From the NCBI RefSeq assembly GCF_009905375.1, contig NC_133655.1, positions 35,038,398 to 35,102,397 of the forward strand: a stretch of DNA of 64,000 bases, read 5' to 3'. This document shows, one piece after another, positions 44,570-55,522 of this stretch (its first letter is position 1; each line of letters starts with the position of its first letter). Position numbers and translations under genes: made by a program. The stretch comes from Apium graveolens (lineage: Eukaryota > Streptophyta > Magnoliopsida > Apiales > Apiaceae). The notes under the pieces were generated by a model. The model was not told the DNA's origin. It saw only the letters and a list, made by a program, of their open reading frames with translations, and searched no databases.

Positions 44570-46277
44570 TCAGGCAGTGATCAGGCTTTCAGTCACACCT
44601 CTCTTCTCCTTGACAGTAGAATCCTTTTCGATGAAATGGTGAAGCAGATTCTTCTCATGTCCATTGTCTTGGTTATTCTCTTGCAAAGTAGTTGAATCAG
44701 GTAGCATTCCCTTCTCTCTGCATGTTTCAATTGCTCCTTTGATCATATCCTCCAAGGTGTACTTAAACGTGAAACCCATGTCTATCAACTTCTGTGATGA
44801 AAAAGAAATGACAGGCAAATCCTTCTCAATTCCCTTAAACCTGTCAATTCACCCCTTAAAAAATGTTACTATGTATATGAATTGCTGGCCAGTGGCTGAG
44901 TTTGTAGAAACACAGCAAAATTGTATGATAACCTATACATATATAATACTCTACAAGTTCGCGTACAAATTTCATGGGTGAAAAAGGCAGAATTCATAGG
45001 ATTAGGAAAATCTTAAGTATCTATGGGGCCTTACTCAGTAGGGACATTGTACTCTGGCCATTTCTCTATTATCAATTTCACGAAGTCATGAATGGTAGCA
45101 TCATGAGAAGAGCAAATGTATCTTCCCTGTGCTGTAGGATGCTCATACAAGAATATATGAGACTCGCAAAGATCATCCAAGTGCACGTACTGACATTGCT
45201 TTATAATGGAGTAATGGGCTTCATTTCCTGTGTTACATGTATCCCAGAAAGTAAGCAAGTCGATTCTGCGGGATTTTTAAAATTGATGTCTGGATTGTAA
45301 TTCAGTAAATACCAGTGATCGGTGATAGTGCTGTAATCAGACTAGGCGGAAAGGTTGGAGTGATAAATGGACCCACTACTAAAGTTGGTATTATGCTGAT
45401 GAAGTCTATGTTATTCTCTTCAGCAGCCTGCCATGCTGCCTTCTCGGCTAATGCTTTTGACACAAAATACATCTGCAATATATGTATGACAAGTAGTTTC
45501 AGTTAAGGTAACAAATTAGTAATAGTAGTAGCAGGAGTTCCAAGAACACTATATACAAACCCATGCAGTCATCTTCTTAGAGTAGATAAAATCGATGTCA
45601 CTCCAGTTGGATTCATCGTACACAGAAAGCTGATGCTCCTGAACATTGACAGTCCCGGCAGATGAAGTGTAAACCAGTTTCTTGACCGTCTTGGCTTTAA
45701 CACATGCTTTTACGATGTCAAGGACTCCCTTTATGGTAGGCTTGATAACTTCATTCTGTGATATAGAAGCGAATATTACATATATAACTAAGTATTTACA
45801 TGTGTAGACCGGTACATAAGCGAGAAATGCAAACTTGCCTCAGGGTCCTGGGATTCAAAATCCATAGGGGTGGCCATATGAAAGACTGCATGACAGCCTT
45901 TTACAGCTTCATCAAAGCTTCCTTGTTCAGTTAGATCTGCCCTGCACAAGGTCAAGTTGGGGTCTGCTTTTGGCAGTTCAAGTTGCTTCACTTTCATTTG
46001 GTTCCCTGTAATTCCAGAAATCCCAATAACTAATATTGTTTGCTTGGAACACAACGAATGAATATATATATATATATATATTGATGTTGTGGACTTTCAT
46101 ATTTTTTGCAGTGCAATGTTACGGAAATCAGAGGATTACGAGAAGCGGAAGATACGAACCAGGATCACGCACAGTAGCTCGGACAGTGTAGCCACGTTGG
46201 AGAAGCCTCATGACAAGCCATGAGCCAATGAACCCTGAAGCTCCAGTTACACAAACTGTAGCCAGTTGTTTAACCAT
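44570..46277 (-). CDS. DFR: Dihydroflavonol 4-reductase, six exons
   Basis: NADPH-dependent short-chain reductase converting dihydroflavonols to leucoanthocyanidins, in the cytosolic flavonoid pathway. Exons on the minus strand: 46277-46160, 46005-45839, 45755-45561, 45472-45313, 45227-45035 and 44840-44570, totalling 1104 nt, 367 residues plus stop, with phases consistent. Six exons is the classic DFR structure. The Rossmann motif [13 protein letters not shown] is near residue 10, the catalytic Ser is in TSSAGTVNV, and the Tyr-Lys pair is in MYFVSK. The substrate-choice segment has Asn ([19 protein letters not shown]), the common type. HDATIHD and CREKGMLP close the family pattern. Intron 2 begins GCAAGT rather than GT, a legitimate GC-AG intron. 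Intron 5 and exon 6 are normal. The related anthocyanidin reductase is a less likely reading, given the Asn region and C-terminus. It looks intact. Confidence 0.93.
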
Positions 46278-46341
46278 TCTGTTTCAGTAATAACGTATGT
46301 GTAGTGTAGTAGGCTAAGAGTAAGAGCATTTTTGGTAAGTT

Positions 46342-46376
46342 TATATATACGTTGTTTGACGAGTTTAAATCACGTG
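46342..46376 (-). promoter_or_regulatory. DFR core promoter: TATA-like run and G-box
   Basis: TATATATA at about 46342-46349 lies some 65-70 bases upstream of the ATG (46277), and a perfect CACGTG G-box at 46371-46376 lies about 30 bases further. G-boxes in DFR promoters are known targets of bHLH proteins of the MYB-bHLH-WD40 complex. Use of this copy is inference. Confidence 0.6.
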
Positions 46377-47069
46377 TCTACTCACCATTCAAACCAATTC
46401 TTCCTGGTTGCTGGTGCTTGCCATACTTACCAGATTAAATTTAATAGTGTTTCATTTCATGATCCTTATGCTGTGTTTGTCTGATAAATGATTAGTGAGT
46501 AAATTGTCAAATTTTGGATTTTGGATGGCATTCTATCATTCATGACGTGTTTGTGATAGAATTTCTCACTGAATAATATGTAAATTGTTGTGAGAGCATT
46601 GTGAAATGACCCACCATCGGTTCAAAACACTATTCATGAAGTGCCGCAACAACCAACCTACCAAATCATCGACTTAACCCCAACAACATATTAATTTATG
46701 ATTTTCTTTTGCTAAGCTAATTCATGATATAATTAGGATAAAAATATAAAACTCACAAAATTTAAATAATAAAACATCTAAAATTAATCTGGACTTGCAC
46801 CATATGACATATGACTGCAATTACTCTTTAGCTGACTGTATTTTATAAAATTAGCTGGCTTAATTTTATGAAATAATAGGTTCGTTGATTAAATTGTAAC
46901 TAATTTTATTACCCGTGCAAGATATGTGTCTGCTCTAATCCAATTATTTCTTGTGTTTGTTAATCGCATTTATTATAATATCTCGTATATATTGATTTTA
47001 TAGATAATTTTAATTATGAATCCGTCTATTTATCACTGCATAAACACATGTTATAATATAATTATTTTC
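46377..47069. other. DFR upstream region
   Basis: AT-rich intergenic sequence without recognisable gene or repeat. Confidence 0.6.
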
Positions 47070-47773
47070 AAAAGGGGCTAATAATCAAGAAGTCATTAAA
47101 ATGTGCTCAATCTATCAAATTGATCAACGAACTAATAACAGTCTCAAACTGATCACCTAATCACTTAAATTAGTTACAGGTATACTTAGGTTAATTTTTC
47201 TAAACATTTTTTTAACGACAACCTGATGTGTTTAGAATAATCATAATTTGATTCGAATACATTAAATAATGTGTAATCTAAATATATTTAACGTTTGATA
47301 AGTTAACCTTAGTTAAATAATAAGAATAATGTTTAATATTGATGGGACATAAATATAAAAAATTCGCGCCTTAACCGGGTCTCAAGTACATTTAAACATT
47401 TTTGATATATATCAAGCATGTCAAGTATGTTTAATGTATATGTTCAACATCATGATAATTTTGTTACTTCGAATTCTTATAAAATATATATGTATCCTAA
47501 TTTACACGCATACATCAGGTATATATATATTATTGGAGAGATAGAGACATTATATATTGCTAATTGGCTAAAAAAACCTGTTATCTTAACAGAAAAATGT
47601 CACTTCGGTTAAATTTTAACATATTAGTTTTTCTCGTAATAAATTTTGATGTTGACTAACGGAATGTACCCGCAACTCAGTTAAGTGACCAGTATGAGAC
47701 CATTTTGAGTTTGGTGACCAATTTGATATATTAAGCTCATCTTAGTGACTCATTTGATTATTAACCCCTTTTT
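47070..47773. mobile_element. MITE with ~110-bp inverted ends (Mutator-like?)
   Basis: The left arm (about 47070-47185, starting AAAAGGGGCTAATAATCAAG) pairs with the right arm (about 47660-47773, reversed AAAAGGGGTTAATAATCAAA). Shared blocks include TATCAAATTGATCA/GGTCA and GTCTCA.ACTG. The interior is AT rich with no gene. Long arms suggest a Mutator-like element, but I found no convincing 9-bp duplication. It lies 0.8-1.5 kb upstream of DFR. Confidence 0.65.
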
Positions 47774-47994
47774 AAAAGTATAATTGTAGATGTGTAATAT
47801 ATTTGTAAATATTTAACATTATCGAATATGGAAATATTTGTAACAAAATCTTCCATAGAAAAATGTAGTATTTTAAGTAATTATAGTTTAAGAGAAAATA
47901 CTGTTGTAACTCCCTCCCCTTTTACGCTTTACTCTTTATAAAAATTAGGGATTTTTGCCCGTGCTATGCGTGCTAAATAATTTTTTTTAATTTA

Positions 47995-48480
47995 TTAAAT
48001 AATATAAAGAGAAATGTTACGTAATTTTTCAGCAGCAGTACTATCTAATTCAGCTGGTCTAAATAATGCCTTAAAGAAAATGTAAGCAAATCTAGATGGG
48101 AAATATTTAGAAGATAGTACTGATAAAACCTCAAGATTAAAATCAACATTATTCCTCTGCAACAGTCTGAGAGATGAGTTTAAAAAACTTGCCTGATGAA
48201 TATCGTGTCTAACACAATAAGAAACAAAGCCGTAGAACTGGTCACGTGTAACTTCCATCTGATGGTGATGAAAGTCATATAGCTTATCTCAGTCAAGAGC
48301 TTCAAGGACATACTTGATATGTTTCTTTGGTTGTTTACGCCCCCATATCAACAAAAGCTTCACGAACAAACTGAAACTTTCTGTCTGGAAAATGAAGTGA
48401 GAAAAAATAAGTATGATCAACTCTAGTGAAATATTGAAAATAGTTGGATCAGCCATTTGAGAAAGTTTTGCTGGAAAATG
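47995..48480 (-). pseudogene. Unrecognised reading frame near the Helitron 3' end
   Basis: The minus strand has an open frame at 48258-47995 (MEVTRDQFYGFVSYCVRHDI onwards, with a helical Leu-rich middle). Further open sequence lies upstream to about 48455 (MADPTIFNISLELI), separated from it by a stop near 48287. It could be a host gene fragment picked up by the Helitron or chance frames. I do not recognise the product. Confidence 0.3.
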
Positions 48481-49862
48481 TAGTTAACCTGTTACTTTTG
48501 AGTTTAAGAGAAAGGGAATGCGTAAGTACTTAATTAACACTGATGATCTGCAGTTGTTTTGGACAAAATATTGTTAACTTTTCATCTTCCTTCTGTGTTT
48601 AATATATTTTATTTGTCTCGAGGAATAAACTATAAATATATTGATTTTATGTACTTATTCCCCAAAACATATTTTGCTTATAAACGATCGTATAAATCAT
48701 ATAAGAAAATAAACTAAAAAAATTATAGAATAAATTAATCTAAAGATGAAAGAAAGTAATTACATACAATATTTGTCTTTCAATATTTTTTCTACAAATT
48801 ACTTATTCCCGTAATATTAATATTGATCAATATTTTCGTACCAAAAATAAAATAAAATAAAACTAAATCCTGGCGTCATTACAATTCAATTTCCAGATTT
48901 AAATTTTACTGAACAAAAAATCTAAACTTATTTTTCTTAAATGTCAACTAATTACATGACATAGTAATCTAAATTTATTTGTAAAAAAAATCATCTTGAA
49001 GATACTAATTATTTGTATCTTCTCTGGGAATTATATTTTTTTTCAACATATATTTTGATTTAATCTAACTTTACTAAATTGATTTTTTTAATAAGAAGGA
49101 AAAAAATATAAAATCTAGGACTGATGCAGTTTATCATGACAATATCTCCAAAAGCAGTTCTCCTTACACCTATTGTAGAGCCTTCATTACATCCATCATG
49201 CTTTATTATTAATAACAAAAAGTGTTACAACCAAGACATAGTTGAGTGTCTTTGTACATAACCAATTTGGAAAGAGTCTCTTACTTCTTGTGTCGTAACA
49301 TATTTATTTCTCAAGTTTTGAGTAGACAATGTGATTAAAGGTGTTGCAACAAAATCGACTAAGCGTATTATTTAATTGATAATTTTTAAAGACATAAAGT
49401 GAATACTATATATAATTCAATATTTTGCAAGATTTTTTTCAAAATAAAAAAATACAAAAATCATCCTTATATTGAAATATAATATATTCATGTAATTTAT
49501 AGAAAAGGCTTTTAAATATAAGGAGAAAAAGAGAAAAAAACAAAAGCAAAAAAAGAGAGGCAAAAACAACACAAATAACGTTGACTTTGAGATTTTAAAA
49601 ACCCAAAAAAATACAACATACATGCCGTAAAAAAAACCCAGGTAAAGCAAACTGTCTTAAAATGGTTTCGGCACATTTTACTTTACTTTGCCTAACTTTA
49701 GAAATTCCTTGGATTTTGTAGTAAATTAGTAGTTTCAATTACAATTACAGAGTCATTAATTTTAAGATTCACATTTAATGTCATATTAAATTTATCCCTC
49801 AATTCCAATATATGTAATTTTAATTTTAATATGGATAAATATGTCATGTTCTCGTTTAATGT
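48481..49862. other. AT-rich Helitron interior
   Basis: About 1.4 kb of AT-rich sequence without a supported gene. Long A/T runs make short spurious frames such as 49417-49650. Confidence 0.6.
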
Positions 49863-50016
49863 AATATTATAAGATTATGAACACAGAAGTACTAATTTAA
49901 AAAGTGTAAAATGCTCCAGCATAATGCTACCAAATTTATAATATTATAAGAGTCTGAACATAGAAGTACTAATTTAAAAAGTGTAAAATGCTCCAGCATA
50001 ATGCTACCAAATTTAT
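49863..50016. repeat. 77-base tandem duplication
   Basis: Two adjacent copies of a 77-base unit beginning AATATTATAAGA and containing AAAATGCTCCAGCATAATGC. They differ at only a few bases near the start of the unit. Confidence 0.9.
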
Positions 50017-50707
50017 TTAATAGATAATACGTAATTCTAATATCCCCACAAACATACACTCGGAAAAACAATAAATAACATTGCTCGAAAGCAATGAGCA
50101 CGCTTATTTCACATCTCAAAACCACTTTATTTTACGTAAAAATAATAAGCTCTTGCATATCATAAAAAGGTCCTGCTGCAGCGACTCATGCATCAATTAT
50201 GAATATTGAGCAACCTACATAACACGTGGAACACAATAGTTAGAGTACGAATACTAAATTATAAAATATTAAATTCTAAATTATCACACAATGTGCGCAC
50301 CTCTGTCTCAAGGCAGCGACATCAGGATATTTAATATTGATAAAGATATTTGTTGAAGCTAGATTTTCTATACGAATTATGCCTTTTTGAAATAGATAAA
50401 TGAAATGACGTTAGAATTGCTTTCCATGAAATACAATATAGTGAAAAAATTTGGTTCATAATAAAAAAAATTAAATGCAGGAAAGCAAGAAAAATTCACC
50501 ATGGTAAGTGTTGATGCGGACAGATGCAAAGATAACATATCCTGGTATAAGGACTCAGTATTTGGTGGTAAATTACCCACTAAATGAACACGGTGCGATG
50601 TCCTAAAATAAAATATGGACATGGGAATTTGACCTTGAAGAACAAAAATGTTAGACGATGATATTGTACTCATCCGGATTAGATAAATATAATATAGGAT
50701 TTCTTAC
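50017..50707. other. Possible degenerate RPA downstream exons
   Basis: An open minus-strand frame at 50673-50377 lies where the next RPA exon should be, but it shows no RPA motif. Nothing else is recognised. Confidence 0.35.
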
Positions 50708-51403
50708 TCTCCATCGTTTAGTCTGAAGCGCACCATAACCCTTGAACCAAACCTGCTCAGAACTGTTCGCATTGGTTCTAAGTCCTCGACAACACCAATA
50801 ACATCTGTTTATATATTATAAGTATTCAGGATGAGAAGTTTACAATTCCTGTATGTGAGCGTTTAAATTGTTGTACCTGTGGAATAAACTGGCATCTCAT
50901 CTTCATTATAATTCAAAAGAGTGTTGGCTATAGCTGGCAGATGAGTCAATTCAAACTTGTAGCGAGGAATCATGAGAGTCTCCAGCGGCACCACATCCAC
51001 AATAGTGATGGGAAGGAACCGTATGCAGAATGTGTAACGTACAGGCCTGTACATACCAGTTGCAGGCATGACACCTATGTTCCTTATAAAGTATAAGGTT
51101 CCTGGATTCAACAGTCCAGTAAATTGATTCCAAATAGCAGGTGACACAACTGCAACCATGTGTGTATTCTGTACTCGAAACAGATTTTAAGCATTATTAA
51201 TGGATATAAAAATACAACCGGAGTACATTATTTTCATTACAATAGATAAATATCAAACACACCTCACAGTCCAGCAAAATAAGATTGTGCCTCGAGACCT
51301 CTCCAAGACCATTAATTGATCTATACATTCTTGTCACCCTAACTTTCAACGTCCAGGCAACTTGAGTGGGATTCAGATCGGACAAATGCCGATGGTCTTC
51401 CAT
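50708..51403 (-). pseudogene. Truncated RPA70-like (replication protein A large subunit) gene
   Basis: Three exons with good splice sites: 51403-51263 (MEDHRHLSDLNPTQVAWTLK, VRVTRMYRSI), 51168-50877 and 50804-50708 (DVIGVVEDLEPMRTVL). These make the N-terminal OB-fold region of plant RPA70-like, DUF223-type proteins, which bind single-stranded DNA. WTLKVRVTRMY, LILLDCE and DVIGVVE are the family landmarks. Downstream exons for the central OB-folds and zinc ribbon are not recognisable, so this copy appears truncated. It lies downstream of a fuller copy (52204-54630) in the same Helitron and orientation, probably an old duplicate. Confidence 0.75.
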
Positions 51404-51424
51404 ATCTGGATCAAAGATGGTCAA

Positions 51425-52203
51425 ATTTTAATAAGAGAATGTATTATGTATAGTAATTTTTTGTTGGAATGGAAGATAATGATTATAAACCTGCATGTTC
51501 TTATGCAAGTTAAGTATAGAACAACTGCCCAAGATAGTGAATATATAGTATTCTTTTAGTAAAGATACTCAATCACAGTATTTTTTTAGGAATATTTTAT
51601 CATCTTGATTGCAGTAAGTTAACCTAATTTTGATAGGCTATGGCATTCCGTATCAATCACAAAATATTTGGCAACACTTATCACATTCCTCAACAAACCA
51701 ACATTAAGATAAATTTGTAAGAGTCATCACAATACGGTCGTCATATATCGTATTGTGCAGGATTTAAAAATTAAGGAGCTTACTTTGAGTATATTCAGGT
51801 TAAAAAACACATAAAATTGTATAATGTTAAAATTAATTTGTCATATTTAAAAAATGTCCTATATGCTAGAATTTTTAAATTTATCCACTATGTTCCACTA
51901 AATCGTTTATGTCCAAAAGAGAAATTAACTGTAACACAAAAGGTGTATGACAGAATCCATGACAAATAAGAACTACAATACAATAAAATTATGGTTTTGC
52001 CATGATTCATTAATAGAAGATAAATAAGTTACTCTGTAATTATTGAAAATCAAAGTCGTATATATATGTCTAGGCAGAGCTCACATTAATAAAGGATCAG
52101 TATCAAAAAATATGGATAACAATTCATGGAAACAGAGTATAACTAATAGTGACAATTGGAATAACAAATATTGTCACTTGAATGATACTATTAAAAATTA
52201 TTT
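51425..52203. other. Spacer between the two RPA-like genes
   Basis: AT-rich, with no recognised gene or element. Confidence 0.55.
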
Positions 52204-54630
52204 CTAGAATAAGCAAATTAAAATTTCTTCAAAATCCTCATAGTTGAATAATGATATCAACCTTCCTGCAATCACAAAGTGAATGATTCAGTAAATAAAT
52301 TATAACTTCTATGTTTTAGAGTGATAAATAAATAAATTGATTATTTAGTGAAAAAGGGAACCATGGTATATGAGAAAATAGGATGTTTAACATAAGATGA
52401 TAGTAATATGAGTACCTTTTTAATTTTTTTGTTAACAGATTTAGCCGAGCCTGAAGTTACATGCACGTCGTCAGCTTTCGAGTACTACATATGCACATAT
52501 CGTTGATAAGAAAGTTCGAGAATTTATTAATCAGGAAAAATTAATGTTCAAAGAGCAAATGTAAAATAACAACATAATTCACTCACTTCAGTACTAATGT
52601 TATTGGAATAATCTTCAGACAGAATGGGAGAATCAGAAGGAGTTGGAGTCTGCATTGTAGGTATATATATATCTTCAGCATAAAAAAGGTTGTTGTCCTC
52701 AGCAACGTTTGATTTGGTTAGACTCAGTTCTACTAAAATTAGTCTTCCAACTAATGATTTAAGAACTTTGGGAAAGCTTTTGGATGGATCCTAAACACAT
52801 TTGTAATAAATTGATTTCGGATATGTGATATAACATATATAAATACAGATGTAATATTATTAAAGTTCTTTACCTTATCGTAATCAGAAACCACCTTTGC
52901 AACACTTGTTCCAAGAATTTTTCTAGCAGCTCGATCATTCAGAACAACATTACAAGCAAATGTTTCATCCTCAGCAAGAACCATTAGACGGAATCTTAAG
53001 ACAATAGGTAGCTAATATTATTAGGTTTCAATTTAAAGTATCTTTTGTACAAAAATTGTACAAAAATTTTAATATATGAGTAACCTCTTCGGAGAGACGG
53101 GAATGTTCCAAGGACAGTTGGTACATTTAAATATTGTGCCAATGCGCTCAACCTCGTGCAAATATTTGTTACAGCTATAAAACCACCAATTTATTTTCTC
53201 ATCGACCTTGATAATGGTAAACGTGCATCAAATTCTTCTCTGGAATACGATGAAAATGTAACTATTAACAACATAAGGGAATATTTTATAATATAGTATT
53301 TGTCAAAATTGGATTAACGATATACCTTGAGATGTTCGTATGTCAAATTCTCATTAAGGTCCTTCAGCGACAATTTTTGAAATGAGGTAGGAACCAGTTC
53401 ATTTTGTTTAGCTTGGATCAAATTTTCTCTTTTCAGTATATAACCTTCTTCAAGCAACCTAAACAATTTCAACAAAATAAATATAGAGTAAAAGGTGGAT
53501 GAGTTAATTTTAATTTCATATCTATTTGTTACCTTTGCCTCATATCAGTCACAGATTCATCATCAAGATTTATATACAAATGAGTTGATGGTAGTGTACA
53601 AATTTGAATAGAACCTGAATGTGGTAATCAAGTAAATTATTTAATCAGCAAGAATTACAATTATGTAATAGGATTGCAAATAAGAATAACTTACCCATAA
53701 AAGTAGTCACTTTTATACTTGTTAAAATAGCAATTATAGGCTTCTTGGGATCTTCAACCATCTTGTCATTGAACGACACAACAAGATCACCCCAAACAGT
53801 CACTTTGTGGGCATTACTTGAACACAGGATTGGGAGTTGTGGCTAATAATATTTAGCAGAATGGAAATATAGCAATAAATCTAATACTTAATAAATATAC
53901 ATATGTGAACAACCTTGAATTACATATTCTAAACTTCACAATGTCTCTATCTCCGTATTTAGTTGGGAGCTTGGTCAAACCTTCATACTCTTCGACAACT
54001 CCAATTATATCTGTCTTATATAGAACGTATTTTACACGATATTATTGTATAAGTGCTTAGCCTATTAAATTGGTATTAAATATGAGTACAGTAAGATAAT
54101 AGTGAATCCGTTACCGAACTTATTGCAAATTCAGGATGCTGTTGAGGAAGACATTTATTTGCTTCCGCAAATAAATCTCCGAGGTCCAGAAACTCAAATT
54201 TTTTTAAAGGGATCATGCCATCATCAGGAGCAGTCCTGACAGTAGTGGAGCCTGTAAATCTGATACATAGATTTTTCTGGACCGACTTCAAATTCCCGAC
54301 AGGATCTTTAACTGCAAACTGGTCAAAAATGTAGACACCGCCTTCCACAATCTTTTTGGTAAATCCATTCCAAATGTTGTGATACGCAAAGGCATGAAAA
54401 TGTTTATCCTACAATTTTAAATTACATAAACTACATAAATATAATTAAGTGCAAACCAGGATTGACAGAAATACATCTAACCATACATCATCATCCAGAA
54501 GAATGAGATTGTAGCCTTTCAGTGAGTTTGTCTCCAAAGTCATATTAGCCCACATCCTGGTAACCCTGGCCTTAATTTTCCAGTTAGTGCTAGCCTTGTC
54601 GAGATTTGATATACGGTCAAATGACTCCAT
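52204..54630 (-). CDS. RPA70-like single-stranded DNA-binding protein of the Helitron
   Basis: A multi-exon gene starting at ATG 54630. Exons recognised: 54630-54487 (NWKIKARVTRMW, NLILLDDD), 54408 to about 54110 (HNIWNGFTKK), about 54013-53920 (DIIGVVEEYEG), about 53842-53695 (KVTVWGDLVVSFND), about 53620-53530 (LYINLDDESV), about 53460-53330, about 53230-53095 (zinc-ribbon region), about 52985-52875 (MVLAEDETFACNVVLNDRAA), about 52795-52590 (FPKVLKSLVGR), then short C-terminal exons to a stop near 52204. This is the RPA large-subunit order: OB-folds, zinc ribbon, C-terminal OB-fold. Helitron RPAs are thought to protect single-stranded intermediates. The zinc ribbon lacks one expected Cys (CNKYL). 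The borders marked about are approximate. No disabling stop was seen inside the exons. Confidence 0.75.
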
Positions 54631-54639
54631 TAAAAACAA

Positions 54640-55310
54640 CACTATAAGAGGAGCAATATAAAAAGATTATTCAAGCAATGTAGATTAGCACAGTAAGTAG
54701 GAAAATCATTCAGTCCATATTTTGAGAATAGTAAAAATAGGTTAACGAAATGAAACTCTTACAAAATGGTTGCACTCTTGAGAGAAAAAGATAACTGATG
54801 TTTTAGCAAATGAATCTCATTCTGTAAAAACTTTGTAACTATATTTCACCAGCGAGGCATTAGGGATATGCCTTTAATTTAGCTGGAATTTGATAGTGCA
54901 AATCTATTAGTTTAAATGAGAAGAAGAGTAATATCTTGGTTTAATTTTCTGATAATTAATTACATAGTGTTTGATGTGATAATGACAACTAACCCACCTT
55001 ATCATTTTGGTTACTTCCAAAAATAGAGGAATACTGCCTACCAAGCATATCATTCAGATTTGTACTATTATTTTAACCATTAAAGATATATTCTTGATCG
55101 ATATGTTAAACTTTTTAAAAACATATGGTTAATTTGGAGAGAATGTTTTAATTATTTATATTGATGCAGGTTTTACACATAAATGTTTGTAATATTTGTG
55201 TTGCTACACGTACGACATTGATATATGACATCAAAAATCAGGAAAGAAACAGGAGAAAGAGAAGTATACAACACAATTGTATTAATATGTCAGGTCAATT
55301 GTCTACGCTT
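54640..55310. other. Spacer between helicase and RPA genes
   Basis: AT-rich non-coding sequence. It should include the promoter of the RPA gene and the 3' flank of the helicase, but no specific signal is recognised. Confidence 0.5.
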
Positions 55311-55324
55311 GGAAGATTGTAAAA

Positions 55325-55522
55325 CACTTCCTCAAAAACTACATTATTTGTAATATTTATGCTCGTACCATCATCACTATCTATGAGAATATGGAGGCCT
55401 TCAGGACGTGTAACTCTAGAAATCGCAATATAAATATGTCCATGTGAGAAAGCTGCTCAGGGAAGGTAAAACCCAACCGTATCAAGTGATTGTCCCTGAC
55501 TTTTATTAATTGCCATGGCATA
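55325..55522 (-). pseudogene. Helitron helicase, C-terminal piece
   Basis: The minus strand reads YAMAINKSQGQSLDTVG, then AAFSHGHIYIAISRVTRPEG and a final LIDSDDG-type tail. These are the last motifs (V and VI) of Pif1-type Helitron helicases. A stop replaces the residue after FYLP. The piece is cut off from the rest of the helicase by the copia LTR starting at 55523. Confidence 0.85.

Noticed and set aside
44570..46277. Anthocyanidin reductase or cinnamoyl-CoA reductase instead of DFR
   Set aside because: The Asn-containing substrate segment, six-exon structure and C-terminal motifs fit DFR better.
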